From: Asparagopsis taxiformis
Lineage: Eukaryota > Rhodophyta > Florideophyceae > Bonnemaisoniales > Bonnemaisoniaceae
Direction of reading: 5' to 3'
DNA length: 64,000 nucleotides
NCBI GenBank assembly: GCA_030407315.1
Contig: JALQPE010000461.1
Location: forward strand, 1-64,000
A program made the translations under genes and the position numbers. Numbering within the stretch: the first letter of the stretch is position 1; each line of letters opens with the position of its first letter. Under the pieces are notes generated by a model, which was not told the origin of the DNA, searched no databases, and saw only the letters and a program-made list of their open reading frames with translations. Positions 1-8,837 of the stretch are shown here, one piece after another.

Positions 1-297
1 GAGATTTTGAGTGCAGCTGCTGCCGATATGAAATTGTATAGCGTGCAGTGGTCCAGCTTGCTGTGCGAGAGAAGTTCTTTGCAACAGCTAGGTCAACTCT
101 CAATCTCTTGGGTGCCCATGTACTCATGTATCTTCTTTCCGTTCTTCGACTGTGGGCAAACACGCAGCACATGAACTGTTTCACGTTTCTACGCCCAGAA
201 GTTCAAACCTGTTCATTCTTCTGCTGAAGACAGTTCCAATGATCCCTGGCATCAGATTCGAACCAGGGTGAGGTAACAGCAGAGCAACAGGCCTCTC

Positions 298-880
298 GTT
301 TGGGAAGGTTCTCTATCTCAAGGAAGAAGATTTGCGCGACGATCTCGAGCAGATGGATGAACATCAATTCAAGAAAAAGATGATTCTCGAGGTCGGCAAA
401 GCAAATCTGTAGCCGAGCTAATGTACTTGGGCCTAGGAATCCATGAGCCTGTGCCTTTCCTAAAACCGGTTTACGTCTTTTGCTGACCTCTGATGGTGCT
501 CCAGATCAAGAACTTGCACACAGACCTACCGGTGGTCATCAATGATTCCGATTTCCCCACCTGGAAGATCGTACTTTCTGATGCAAGCGCGGGCTGATGG
601 GTTCTGGCTCGTGGTGAGCGTATTTCAGCCACGTCCTGTTTGACGCGTGCAAGACGCGGAGAAGTACAAACGCCTGTTTATGGACATCTACGTGCCACCG
701 TATTCTCTCTTCATCGGTCGTGGTGACTTCTACAATGGAGGCAAGGGATTCAGTACAGTTCGCGGAAAATCGCCTAACATATGGTCTTCCGGTTCGTTCT
801 CATCTCTACCTTTTAAGTGACGAAGAAGAATTGGCGATGCTATCGAAACAGTCAACTACTGGGATGCCCTAGTGCGCGAT
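298..880 (+). pseudogene. Decayed copy of the 2OG-dioxygenase-like domain
   Basis: Translated pieces in more than one forward frame match the C-terminal domain of the ParB-dioxygenase protein encoded at 16587-19781. A stretch near 320-400 reads EEDLRDDLEQ followed by FKKKMILEVG. An HTD motif lies at about 516-524, GRSYFLMQARADGFWLVV follows near 565-615, and VPPYSLFIGRGDFYNGGKGF lies near 690-750. The pieces are in the same order as in the full gene but separated by frameshifts and stops. The distal metal-binding histidine of the DVYHH motif is replaced by asparagine (DFYN). No ParB-like part is seen upstream, though it could lie beyond the window edge. I read this as a dead relic of the same gene family. 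The first 297 bases hold nothing else I can support. Confidence 0.7.
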
Positions 881-1222
881 AATCTGCAAGAATACTGCTT
901 TGCCTCTCCCTCTACAGGCAGTCATCTGCCAATCCTAAGCTAGCTTCGGTAGTATACTTCCTTTACACATCAAAATCTACTTACATCTCTCCTTCACGAC
1001 TTTGAAAAAATTAGCACAGGTCAATTCTACTGCACTATTAGAGTTCCTCTACCTCTCACCCCGCATAGCTTCTACACCTACATCGTACAGACTGATCTCT
1101 TTTCCTTTCTCTACATGCATGGCACAGTTTGCAAGACTGCCACAATTCACATCACTCGAGTAACCAAGGTCTTGAATTGTTCTTCTTAGTATACTAACTG
1201 TATTGAGATGCAAACCTGGCAG
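881..1222. other. Spacer without recognised gene
   Basis: No coding or structural feature seen between the dioxygenase relic and the dyad array. Confidence 0.5.
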
Positions 1223-2446
1223 CCAATGGCAGAGCTGCACTTGGGCTGGCCACACCCAAAATAATACCCGGTATTATTTTGGCATGGCAAAGCCCAGGTG
1301 CAGCAATTCCATTGGCTGCCGCTGGTTTCATGACAGCCAATAGCAGAGCTGCACTTGGGCTGGCCACACCCAAAATAATACCCGGTATTATTTGGCATGG
1401 CAAAGCCCAGGTGCAGAATTTCATTGGCTGCCGCTGCGTTCATGACAGCCAATAGCAGAGCTGCACTTGGGCTGGCCACACCCAAAATAATACCCGGTAT
1501 TATTTTGGCATGGCAAGCCCAGGTGCAGCAATTCCATTGGCTGCCGCTGCGTTCATGACAGCCAATAGCAGAGCTGCACTTGGGCTGGCCACACCCAAAA
1601 TAATACCCGGTATTATTTTGGCATGGCAAAGCCCAGGTGCAGCAATTCTATTGGCTGCCGCTGTGTTCATGAAGCCAATAGCAGAGCTGCACTTGGGCTG
1701 GCCACACCCAAATAATACCCGGTATTATTTTGGCATGGCAAAGCCCAGGTGCAGCAATCCTTGGCTGCCGCTGCGTTCATGGACAGCCAATAGAATTGCT
1801 GCCCTTGGGCTGGCCACACCCAAAATAATACCCGGTATTATTTTGGCATGGCAAAGCCCAGGTGCAGCAATTCCATTGCTGCCGCTGTGTTCATGACAGC
1901 CAATAGCAGAGCTGCACTTGGCTGGCCACACCCAAAATAATACCCGGTATTATTTTGGCATGGCAAAGCCCAGGTGCAGCAATTCCATTGGCTGCCGCTG
2001 CGTTCTGACAGCCAATAGAATTGCTGCACTTGGGCTGGCCACACCCAAAATAATACCCGGTATTATTTTGGCATGGCAAAGCCCAGGTGCAGCAATTCTA
2101 TTGGCTGCCGCTGTGTTCATGACAGCCAATAGCAGAGCTGCACTTGGGCTGGCCACACCCGAAATAATACCCGGTATTATTTTGGCATGGCAAAGCCCAG
2201 GAGCAGCAATTCCATTGGCTGCCGCTGCGTTCATGACAGCCAATAGAATTGCTGCACTTGGGCTGGCCACACCACAAAATAATACCCGTATTATTTTGGC
2301 ATGGCAAAGCCCAGGTGCAGCAATTCCATTGGCTGCCGCTGCGTTCATGACAGCCAATGGCAGAGCTGCACTTGGGCTGGCCACACCCGAAATAATACCC
2401 GGTATTATTTTGGTATGGCAAAGCCCAGGTGCAGCACTATCATTGG
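1223..2446. repeat. Tandem array of the 93-bp dyad element (11 units)
   Basis: Eleven tandem units with a period of about 113 bp fill this stretch. Each unit is an interrupted inverted repeat: CCAAT, 10 nt, CACTTGG, 14 nt, the half-site AAATAATACC, a central C, the half-site GGTATTATTT, 14 nt, CCAGGTG, 10 nt, ATTGG. The unit at 2012-2104 fits this with no length change. A linker of about 20 nt (CTGCCGCTGCGTTCATGACA) separates units. Units differ by point changes and single-base gaps; one core, near 2278, lacks a G. Some units have AGAATTGCTG as the left 10-nt spacer, complementary to the right spacer. The array ends about 150 bp past the stop codon of the ParB-methylase-SET gene. Reading frames through it are by-products of the repeat. 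Confidence 0.93.
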
Positions 2447-2593
2447 GTGGGCTGACTGGCACCGCTCAGCAAATGAAAGTCTGTTATTATCGCTCAGGTA
2501 GATTGTAGTACTACAACGTTGTACGAGTTCAGATGCAAGACTTTTTATTGCTGATGGTACTCTTGATATCTGTAATTGGACGCGTATACTGTC

Positions 2594-5500
2594 CTACTTC
2601 TCTGCAGTCCAGTAGCGCGATCCATAGTCAACGAATATCTCTTCCCCAGCTCGAACATCTACTACAACCTGCGCTAGGATGAGATCAGGTTTTGCTACTG
2701 CATACTTGAAGTCGCAAGTAGGATTGACGTCTTTGTGAACTCGGAACTCTGCATTTTTTCTGCGTTGCACATTTGCAACTCTCTCCATTCCGTCAATGGT
2801 CCTACTGTCGTTGAGGTAGCTGCAGACATTGTATTCCGCTGGTACAAGATATATCTTGTCGACCGGTTGCTTCTTCTCCGATGACACTGGTCTCCATCTC
2901 CATGTTGAAGTTTTGGAATCTTTCACCAGTACAACCGAACCCGTCCGGTCCGTACAAGCGACTGCGTTGCGGTTCATTCTCCCAATCTTCCCGTATAAAA
3001 TTGTCCCATTATACCATCCAACAACAGAGCCCCTCTCTAAATCTTCTGCGGCAAAAACCCCCAATCCTCCCTCTCGAACTGTCGATGCAGCAACAATAAC
3101 GTTGTGAAAGGAGGCATCTACTGCAAGCATCATCTCAGGGTCAACGGAGAAAACCTTGCCTAAATCTTCTACGCCCCATTCATTCATTGGGACTTCGGCA
3201 AGTCTTCGGAGCATGCTTTGATCCCGCGCAACAGAGGAGACAAATCGCAACATATGCAGTGGTAGTGAAGATACCGACGGGAATCCATCAGGCGCATCAC
3301 TTCGATGTCGAAGTCTTTCACTTCCTACATTGCTCCTTATCGAGTAATTCCATTCTTTGTTAGCGAGAATACTCGATATGTCATTTTTGGTTGCCTCCCC
3401 AAAAACTCCATCTCGACCTTGCCTAACAAAGCAATCCAGCAACAACGGCTGAGCTGATCCATGGCATGTGGCGTCTTTTTCACATCCAATAAACTTGCGA
3501 TACAGACCATCTCTCATTGTCATGCAAGCTATTGCAGTAGAATACGTTCCGGAGAATAGATCTACCACAATGTCTCCTGGCTTTGAAAACCTTGAAATAA
3601 GCTCTCGAAGTATGGACAGAGGCTTCTGCTCCGCACGTAGCCTTTTGTCTTCGAAGTTCAATGACTCACCAGGTCCGAGCTTTGGGCAGTTGTCGATTGC
3701 GTTCACGTACCCTGGATGTCGTGAAAGGTCACGGTTATGCAAAGAATAATCAACCATTTCAAACGCGGCAGCTCCCATCCCACGTTTGAAACTGTGCACA
3801 ACAAACTCGTGAATGTTGTGTAATGAACACGATTTGTTCATTGGGTTTTGGATGAATACGTAGGGACGACGGCTTAGAATGAGAGGAACATCGTCTGTAC
3901 GCATGGATTGTTCCCCGCTTTCTGCATTTTGAAGAGCTTCTCCCCACCCAACCAACTGTTTGATACTGGAAAATATCAGGGCATGTCCTCCAGGGCGCAG
4001 CATTCGAGAAATGTCCTTTCCAGTACGAAACATTTGTGCGCTATTGATGTCATCATAGTCTGAATTGGTCTTGCCTTTCTCCCTCCGCGTGTTGAAGGGT
4101 GGATCGGTGAGCACAAGTTGTGCTTGTCCATCAATAGTATTCCCTGAAAGCATGCCAATGGAATCAGTGTTAACCCGGTGCACTAACCTCGAGGCTGTAC
4201 AGTTGTAAGCCACGCAAAATCTCTTCATGACCTTTTTCAATTGCACAATATGATCCGGTACCCCCTCTTCCTCACCCACTGCCTCCGCTGACGGTGTATC
4301 CTCCGCAACATCTTGCATAACCGTGTCCACTGCGGACGAAGCCCTCCCATCCATGCTGGATGTATACTGGGATCCAGAGTCATTGGTAGGTTTCCTTCCA
4401 CCTGTACCTAAACGGCGAGTGCTGTGCTGCATTGATTCATTCGACTCAAGACGATCTCTTTCTCGAGAAAGAGATCTGGATGCTGCGTTGCGCTGTTCAG
4501 TCTCGTAGAGAATTTTCAAGTCGCAGACATCAACTGGCTTCACACGCATTTCACGGTTCCAGTTCTTCCATACCTTGAGTCTTTCGTGACCATCCAATGC
4601 GATGGATTGTTCTATTCTTGCTTCGATGAAGGCGTTCAATCCGAACCGGTCAGGCTGATGGAAAAATTTAGTGCGCAGCCCTTCCATCTGGTTCGTACTT
4701 GATCCGAATACATCAATGCCTATCATACAGTCATACACAGACACTAGTACGGCTTCTGTCAAAGACCTCAACCTTGCATCAACAGAGATATCCAAAGTGC
4801 CTGGATAACCTGCATTCTCGCGGAGTTTCACTACCGGGGACGGAAGCAGAAGATCTGAGTAGTGGTCAGGATGTGCCCACCCGTCAGTACGATTAGCAAG
4901 ACAGATGAATTGGAATTTCTCAGAGTCGAAAACCATGTATGGGCGACACATCATGTAGGCGCTTTCGAAGCCCAGAATCATCGCTGTTGTATCCCAGGCA
5001 GACATGACCCTTTCCAAAACGACACCCACAGACTCTCCGTTTGCTCTTGTGCGCTGGAAAGGGGCGAATGTAGAAGTCTCTGTATCCCTCCCAGTTCTAC
5101 GACGCTTCCTACCCCGGCGAATGGGTGCATTTCTGCGTCTAGTGAGGGCAATGTGCACAAATGAAATCATAAACATCAGCCTTCCAAATACTTTGTCTTC
5201 TTCTGTTAATGTTCTACCCTGTGCACTTCTTCCAGAACGAAAATACTCACAGGTGAGGACTTCGCGACACAATGGAGAAGCAATTTCACCACTTGTAGAC
5301 ATCCCAAACAACTGCTCGCCGACTGATGCTCTTTTCTCGAGAGATGTGGGAAACTCCTTCATCGCAAAATTGTTCTGAACTTCAACCGGCCTTCCCCATA
5401 CAATACAGAACAACTGCCACAGACAGCGAACCATTTTGGGATTGGGTTCTTCTATGCGACTGTAGGGGCGAAGCACACGAAGAATTGACAAGCAACTCTC

Positions 5501-6103
5501 GTACTGTGGCTGCCTCAGCACAGTTTCTGCCAAATCTTCGCGCTGAGATCCCACGGCGAGCCATCGCCTAATGGATGGCATATTCACGTCGCGAATTGTA
5601 ACCATGCTTGAGCTCCCTTGTTTTTCACCTGCGTTTCGCTCCCAGTACCCATCTCTAAGATCCAAAGTAAGATTCAGGTACTCAATGAAAGTCATCCTCT
5701 TCTGCCTGGATGCCATATCGTTCGCGTTTGATGCTTTCACACTATCTAGAAGGAAAGCAGCACTTGTAATCGGAGATATGTCGACTTCTTCTTCAATCAT
5801 AGGAACAGTGAAATCACGCGGAAGCTCACCGTTCTCTATGAGCTTGATTACAGCTTTCGAACGATGCGCACCATCCAGCACCTCTACCTCACCGGCAATG
5901 ATCCGACCGGTAATTGGGTTGTTGTCATTGTAGCCGTAAACCTGAATGCTCTCGGCAATAACATCGACGTGCCTGTAGTCGATTTCTCGAATCTCGACAT
6001 ATCTTTTGATCTTGAATGGGTCGATGTGCAATAGCCCATTGCGCCGCTCACCATGAAGGGGACGCCCAGAGGTGCTCGCTGGATTTCTCTTCTCAGAGGC
6101 CAT
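2594..6103 (-). CDS. ParB-like / DNA adenine methylase / SET-domain fusion protein
   Basis: This 1169-aa protein joins three domains. Residues about 25-120 resemble the ParB/sulfiredoxin-like domain, with the LDGAHRSKA motif at 76-84. Residues about 640-880 form an adenine methylase of the beta arrangement: the catalytic DPPF is at 667-670 inside LTDPPFNTRR, RPGGHALIFSS follows, and the SAM-binding DLFSGTYST starts at 848, after the catalytic motif. Residues about 1005-1165 look like a SET lysine methyltransferase domain (GGLGVFAAEDLERGSVVGWY, NPTCDF, GEEIFVDYG at 1153-1161). A basic, Ser/Arg-rich linker lies around 530-600. ParB-methylase fusions are known from phages and plasmids, but a SET domain on the same chain is unusual. 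Predicted activities, not tested, are DNA N6-adenine and histone methylation. It is divergent to the 462-aa gene, and its 3' end faces the dyad array. Confidence 0.85.
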   Translation of the reverse strand: MASEKRNPASTSGRPLHGERRNGLLHIDPFKIKRYVEIREIDYRHVDVIAESIQVYGYNDNNPITGRIIAGEVEVLDGAHRSKAVIKLIENGELPRDFTVPMIEEEVDISPITSAAFLLDSVKASNANDMASRQKRMTFIEYLNLTLDLRDGYWERNAGEKQGSSSMVTIRDVNMPSIRRWLAVGSQREDLAETVLRQPQYESCLSILRVLRPYSRIEEPNPKMVRCLWQLFCIVWGRPVEVQNNFAMKEFPTSLEKRASVGEQLFGMSTSGEIASPLCREVLTCEYFRSGRSAQGRTLTEEDKVFGRLMFMISFVHIALTRRRNAPIRRGRKRRRTGRDTETSTFAPFQRTRANGESVGVVLERVMSAWDTTAMILGFESAYMMCRPYMVFDSEKFQFICLANRTDGWAHPDHYSDLLLPSPVVKLRENAGYPGTLDISVDARLRSLTEAVLVSVYDCMIGIDVFGSSTNQMEGLRTKFFHQPDRFGLNAFIEARIEQSIALDGHERLKVWKNWNREMRVKPVDVCDLKILYETEQRNAASRSLSRERDRLESNESMQHSTRRLGTGGRKPTNDSGSQYTSSMDGRASSAVDTVMQDVAEDTPSAEAVGEEEGVPDHIVQLKKVMKRFCVAYNCTASRLVHRVNTDSIGMLSGNTIDGQAQLVLTDPPFNTRREKGKTNSDYDDINSAQMFRTGKDISRMLRPGGHALIFSSIKQLVGWGEALQNAESGEQSMRTDDVPLILSRRPYVFIQNPMNKSCSLHNIHEFVVHSFKRGMGAAAFEMVDYSLHNRDLSRHPGYVNAIDNCPKLGPGESLNFEDKRLRAEQKPLSILRELISRFSKPGDIVVDLFSGTYSTAIACMTMRDGLYRKFIGCEKDATCHGSAQPLLLDCFVRQGRDGVFGEATKNDISSILANKEWNYSIRSNVGSERLRHRSDAPDGFPSVSSLPLHMLRFVSSVARDQSMLRRLAEVPMNEWGVEDLGKVFSVDPEMMLAVDASFHNVIVAASTVREGGLGVFAAEDLERGSVVGWYNGTILYGKIGRMNRNAVACTDRTGSVVLVKDSKTSTWRWRPVSSEKKQPVDKIYLVPAEYNVCSYLNDSRTIDGMERVANVQRRKNAEFRVHKDVNPTCDFKYAVAKPDLILAQVVVDVRAGEEIFVDYGSRYWTAEK

Positions 6104-6344
6104 CGAGAAATAGATTCTTCACCTCAATCAGCCACCAGCAGAAAACAATCTTCTCTCCTACCTGCCGTTAAAAACCTTCGGCAACAATCTTGATAAACCT
6201 TAAATGCACAGTTAAAGAGTTAACCTGAATATTTTCAGGTATACTTTGGCTAGGTAGGGTACGTAATGAGGAATAATTAGGTTCTTCGGCGGCCTTTCAA
6301 TACAATTATTTCGCCAACGGACATTTCCATTTTTGTTTTGAATT

Positions 6345-6418
6345 TGAAGTCCCCTCGAGAGATTGAGTTTGAAATCTGCCATCGGAGATTTCAAAACCAA
6401 TCTCTTGAGAGGACTTCA
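6345..6418. repeat. Imperfect inverted repeat, 33-bp arms
   Basis: Arms 6345-6377 and 6386-6418 pair with 29 of 33 matches around an 8-nt loop. It lies midway between the divergent methylase and 462-aa genes, so it could be a regulatory cruciform or a hairpin RNA source. It shares no boxes with the 93-bp dyad. Confidence 0.85.
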
Positions 6419-6709
6419 TCTTCTGTTCGAACTTGTAGACTCGTTCTTACAACCAGTATATAAATATACACATTGATTTCACTGCATCATTCTCGATCCC
6501 TGCGTCTGTTTATACATACACGTCTAGGTTCCGTTATATTGCCACAGCGAAAAATACAACCAATGTACTGGTAATGGCTTCGAGCAGCTCGGAATAAGAT
6601 CTTTATTATATGGTGATGAATGTTCAAGAGAGATGATCATCACGATGTTGGTCTCCCATGTCGCTTGGGACAGTTGTTAGTAATTTATAACCGTTACGAG
6701 TTATGCAAG

Positions 6710-6719
6710 TATAAAAATA
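6710..6719 (+). promoter_or_regulatory. TATA box of the 462-aa gene
   Basis: TATAAAAATA lies about 116 bp upstream of the ATG at 6835, which suits a short 5' leader. Confidence 0.5.
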
Positions 6720-6834
6720 GTAACCTACCAATTTTCTCTCTATCATTCCACACGGATACAAGCTGTACAGTTTCGTCATCTTTCCTATTTCCTCAGTCGA
6801 TACCTCTTCCATTCTTTTCCTGGGAATACCCATT

Positions 6835-8223
6835 ATGCAAGACCCAACAGACTTTGTCTCCGAAGGATCATTCATTGAAGTAGAATGGAGTTTACGAACG
6901 AGAGGAAGGAAACAGAAAAAGGTTTGGTGGGGCGCCAAAGTTTTGAGTACTGCCAAGCCGGACGCGTCCGGAGAACATCGTTTGACTGGAAACTTGTTTG
7001 TTACGCTGCAATATCAATCTGAACACGGTTTCGACCAGTCAGTCTCTACAGCAAAATTATTCAAGAACAATTCGCTGCTGGACATTGACTCTGGAAACAT
7101 GCTACGTTGGAGGTTTGGAGAGCAACTAGCACTAGAGCAGACGATCTCGTCGGCGGGTGAAGACAGTTTCCATAAAAAAGACTGCAAAGAAAACATGTTG
7201 AGTCGATCTAAGTCCGAGCCGCGCTTAGTTTGCGATGAGAGTCCTCCTGGTCCTAACATCAATGAGGACATATCCAAGCTGTTTCAAAAGGTATCCTACC
7301 TCGAAAGGCAGATTCTCAACTGTCGCGGTTCATCAAGCGCTACTGGACCCATCTTCGGAAACATTGTGTGTGACTACCTGTTCCAGAGAGTTGGCTTAAA
7401 ACTGGACAAACCCCTGTCCTCCAAAATCACGAAGTCTGAAACAGGCCGGGAAGTGAGCTCCTTGGTGCAAGACTATGTGACGGCAAGAGCAGATTGCTCG
7501 CTTGAACAGTTTTTACAACTTTCCAGGCTATGCGAAGAGAAGAACAACCCAAACACAATTTTCCTGCCGAGCGTCGAGGCGGTTCGAATTTCAACTGGGA
7601 GAGATAAAGAGCTATCGATCCACTTTGGAACATACTATGACCTCTGCAATACTTTAGCTCCTTCCATGTCTACATGCACGAACTCTACTATCCTCAAGTG
7701 GAAGAAAACACGACACGATTCTGGGTCTTCTGTCATTAGAGTTTTGGGAACTCTAGCAGACAGTGCTTCAGAAGATTCTATTCCATCTACAAAGGCTGTT
7801 CTTATTGGTTCCTCTTTATACAGGAGATCTGAAAACATGAGTAGTACTGTCGTTCTTACTCGAGAATCTGATGAATACGACTATGTCAATTGCAGCTATT
7901 CGTATCCTTTGGAAGCTCGCGTCCTCTCAAGTCGAGAAATGCAGGAGAACTTTGAGCTGCCGGACAGCAAAAATTTCAAACTGGCCAACTCGTTCTCACT
8001 GACCTGGAAACCTGTTCAAGGCCCTCGTCCATATGGAACTTTCGAGCGCGTTCTCAAGAATGTTGTGTTGGGAACTGCATACTTGAACCTCCCAGCATGC
8101 ATTTTCAGTGGACACACCATCTGCAGCGAGCTAGACACAATTGGACATGACGTCATTGTTGGACAGAATAGTTCCCCTGTCGATGCACCTCATCCTACCG
8201 TACACGATGTCGCCTCCGAGTAA
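6835..8223 (+). CDS. Unrecognised 462-aa protein of the ParB/methylase module
   Basis: I do not recognise a family. The N-terminal 95 residues are basic and tryptophan-rich (FIEVEW, KKVWWGAKVL, LFVTLQYQ) and alternate like a small beta-barrel of the SH3/Tudor kind; that is a pattern judgement only. A Ser/Lys/Glu-rich linker follows (about 100-150). The remaining 300 residues have globular composition, with a short helical heptad stretch near 145-160 and a C-terminal Cys/Gly-rich part. No signal peptide or membrane segment is seen, so it is probably intracellular. The gene is divergent to the ParB-methylase-SET gene and convergent with the 507-aa gene, with two dyad units in the shared 3' region. 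Its position suggests an accessory role in the mobile module. Confidence 0.65.
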   Translation: MQDPTDFVSEGSFIEVEWSLRTRGRKQKKVWWGAKVLSTAKPDASGEHRLTGNLFVTLQYQSEHGFDQSVSTAKLFKNNSLLDIDSGNMLRWRFGEQLALEQTISSAGEDSFHKKDCKENMLSRSKSEPRLVCDESPPGPNINEDISKLFQKVSYLERQILNCRGSSSATGPIFGNIVCDYLFQRVGLKLDKPLSSKITKSETGREVSSLVQDYVTARADCSLEQFLQLSRLCEEKNNPNTIFLPSVEAVRISTGRDKELSIHFGTYYDLCNTLAPSMSTCTNSTILKWKKTRHDSGSSVIRVLGTLADSASEDSIPSTKAVLIGSSLYRRSENMSSTVVLTRESDEYDYVNCSYSYPLEARVLSSREMQENFELPDSKNFKLANSFSLTWKPVQGPRPYGTFERVLKNVVLGTAYLNLPACIFSGHTICSELDTIGHDVIVGQNSSPVDAPHPTVHDVASE

Positions 8224-8344
8224 AACGTTTTCTATCTTTTCTAGATGGGTCTACAAGACTGTTCAGAATTAGTCAACCTCGATTAAGTCGATGGTATCCA
8301 TCGATACATGCTCCGTATCTTTCTGGCCTGTTCCTTCGTCCAGG

Positions 8345-8546
8345 GACTGTCTGCATTCTGTAACAATGATTGCCCTCCACTTGGCAAAATATCCCTGAAA
8401 ATAATACCGGGTATTATTCTTAGGTTTCGTCCAGGGATCGCCTGTAGTTGGTACGAATGATTGCCCTCCACTTGGCAAAATATTCCTCAAAATAATACCC
8501 GGTATTATTTTCCGCACTACTCTGCCAGGTGGAGCTACGGCATTGG
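8345..8546. repeat. Two dyad units between convergent genes
   Basis: The second unit (8454-8546) is exactly 93 bp: CGAAT in place of CCAAT, CACTTGG at 8469, 14 nt, half-site at 8490-8499, centre C at 8500, half-site at 8501-8510, 14 nt, CCAGGTG at 8525-8531, 10 nt, ATTGG at 8542-8546. The first unit has a good left half (AAC-CAAT phase, CACTTGG, half-site with centre G) and a decayed right half. Spacers differ from those of the 1.2-2.4 kb array. The array lies about 120-150 bp past the end of the 462-aa gene and about 290 bp past that of the 507-aa gene. Confidence 0.9.
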
Positions 8547-8837
8547 ATGGGACTGCACAGGCCCCGAAGCTACTAGAGGCGTGCTCAATGACAGGGTAAA
8601 ACTCTTAACCGTAGTAGACATGACGCTTTCTAGTCGCAGAGTGAGCTGAAAAGTAAGAACGATAGCTATTGTTTCCAGTACACCATGTAGTACGTAGCAT
8701 GCACCTTTTCCACTCATATCCTAGACAGTTTCATATCTAAAGGTTTTTATTTCTCCCAAGTCTCTCTCGTAGTAATAGCTTTACTTCAAATGATGTGAAA
8801 CTATACATATACATGTAGATGAAGTGCACTTCCATTA

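Larger units (their letters stand above)
6104..6834. other. Divergent intergenic region with hairpin and TATA boxes
   Basis: This 731-bp region separates two divergent genes and probably holds both promoters. It carries the long inverted repeat at 6345-6418, an AT-rich TATATAAATA at 6457-6466 and a TATA box at 6710-6719. Confidence 0.6.

Noticed and set aside
243..290. tRNA-like T-arm (CTGG...TTCGAA...CCAGG)
   Set aside because: The stem and loop sizes do not fit a T-arm and no acceptor, D or anticodon stem can be drawn.
1223..2446. CRISPR-like appearance of the tandem array
   Set aside because: The 113-bp period, the full conservation of linker and arms, and the eukaryotic setting do not fit repeats with unique spacers; it is a tandem dyad array.
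1186..2508. Open frames of 60-196 codons on both strands through the array
   Set aside because: They repeat the same peptide per unit and arise because the period is nearly a multiple of three.
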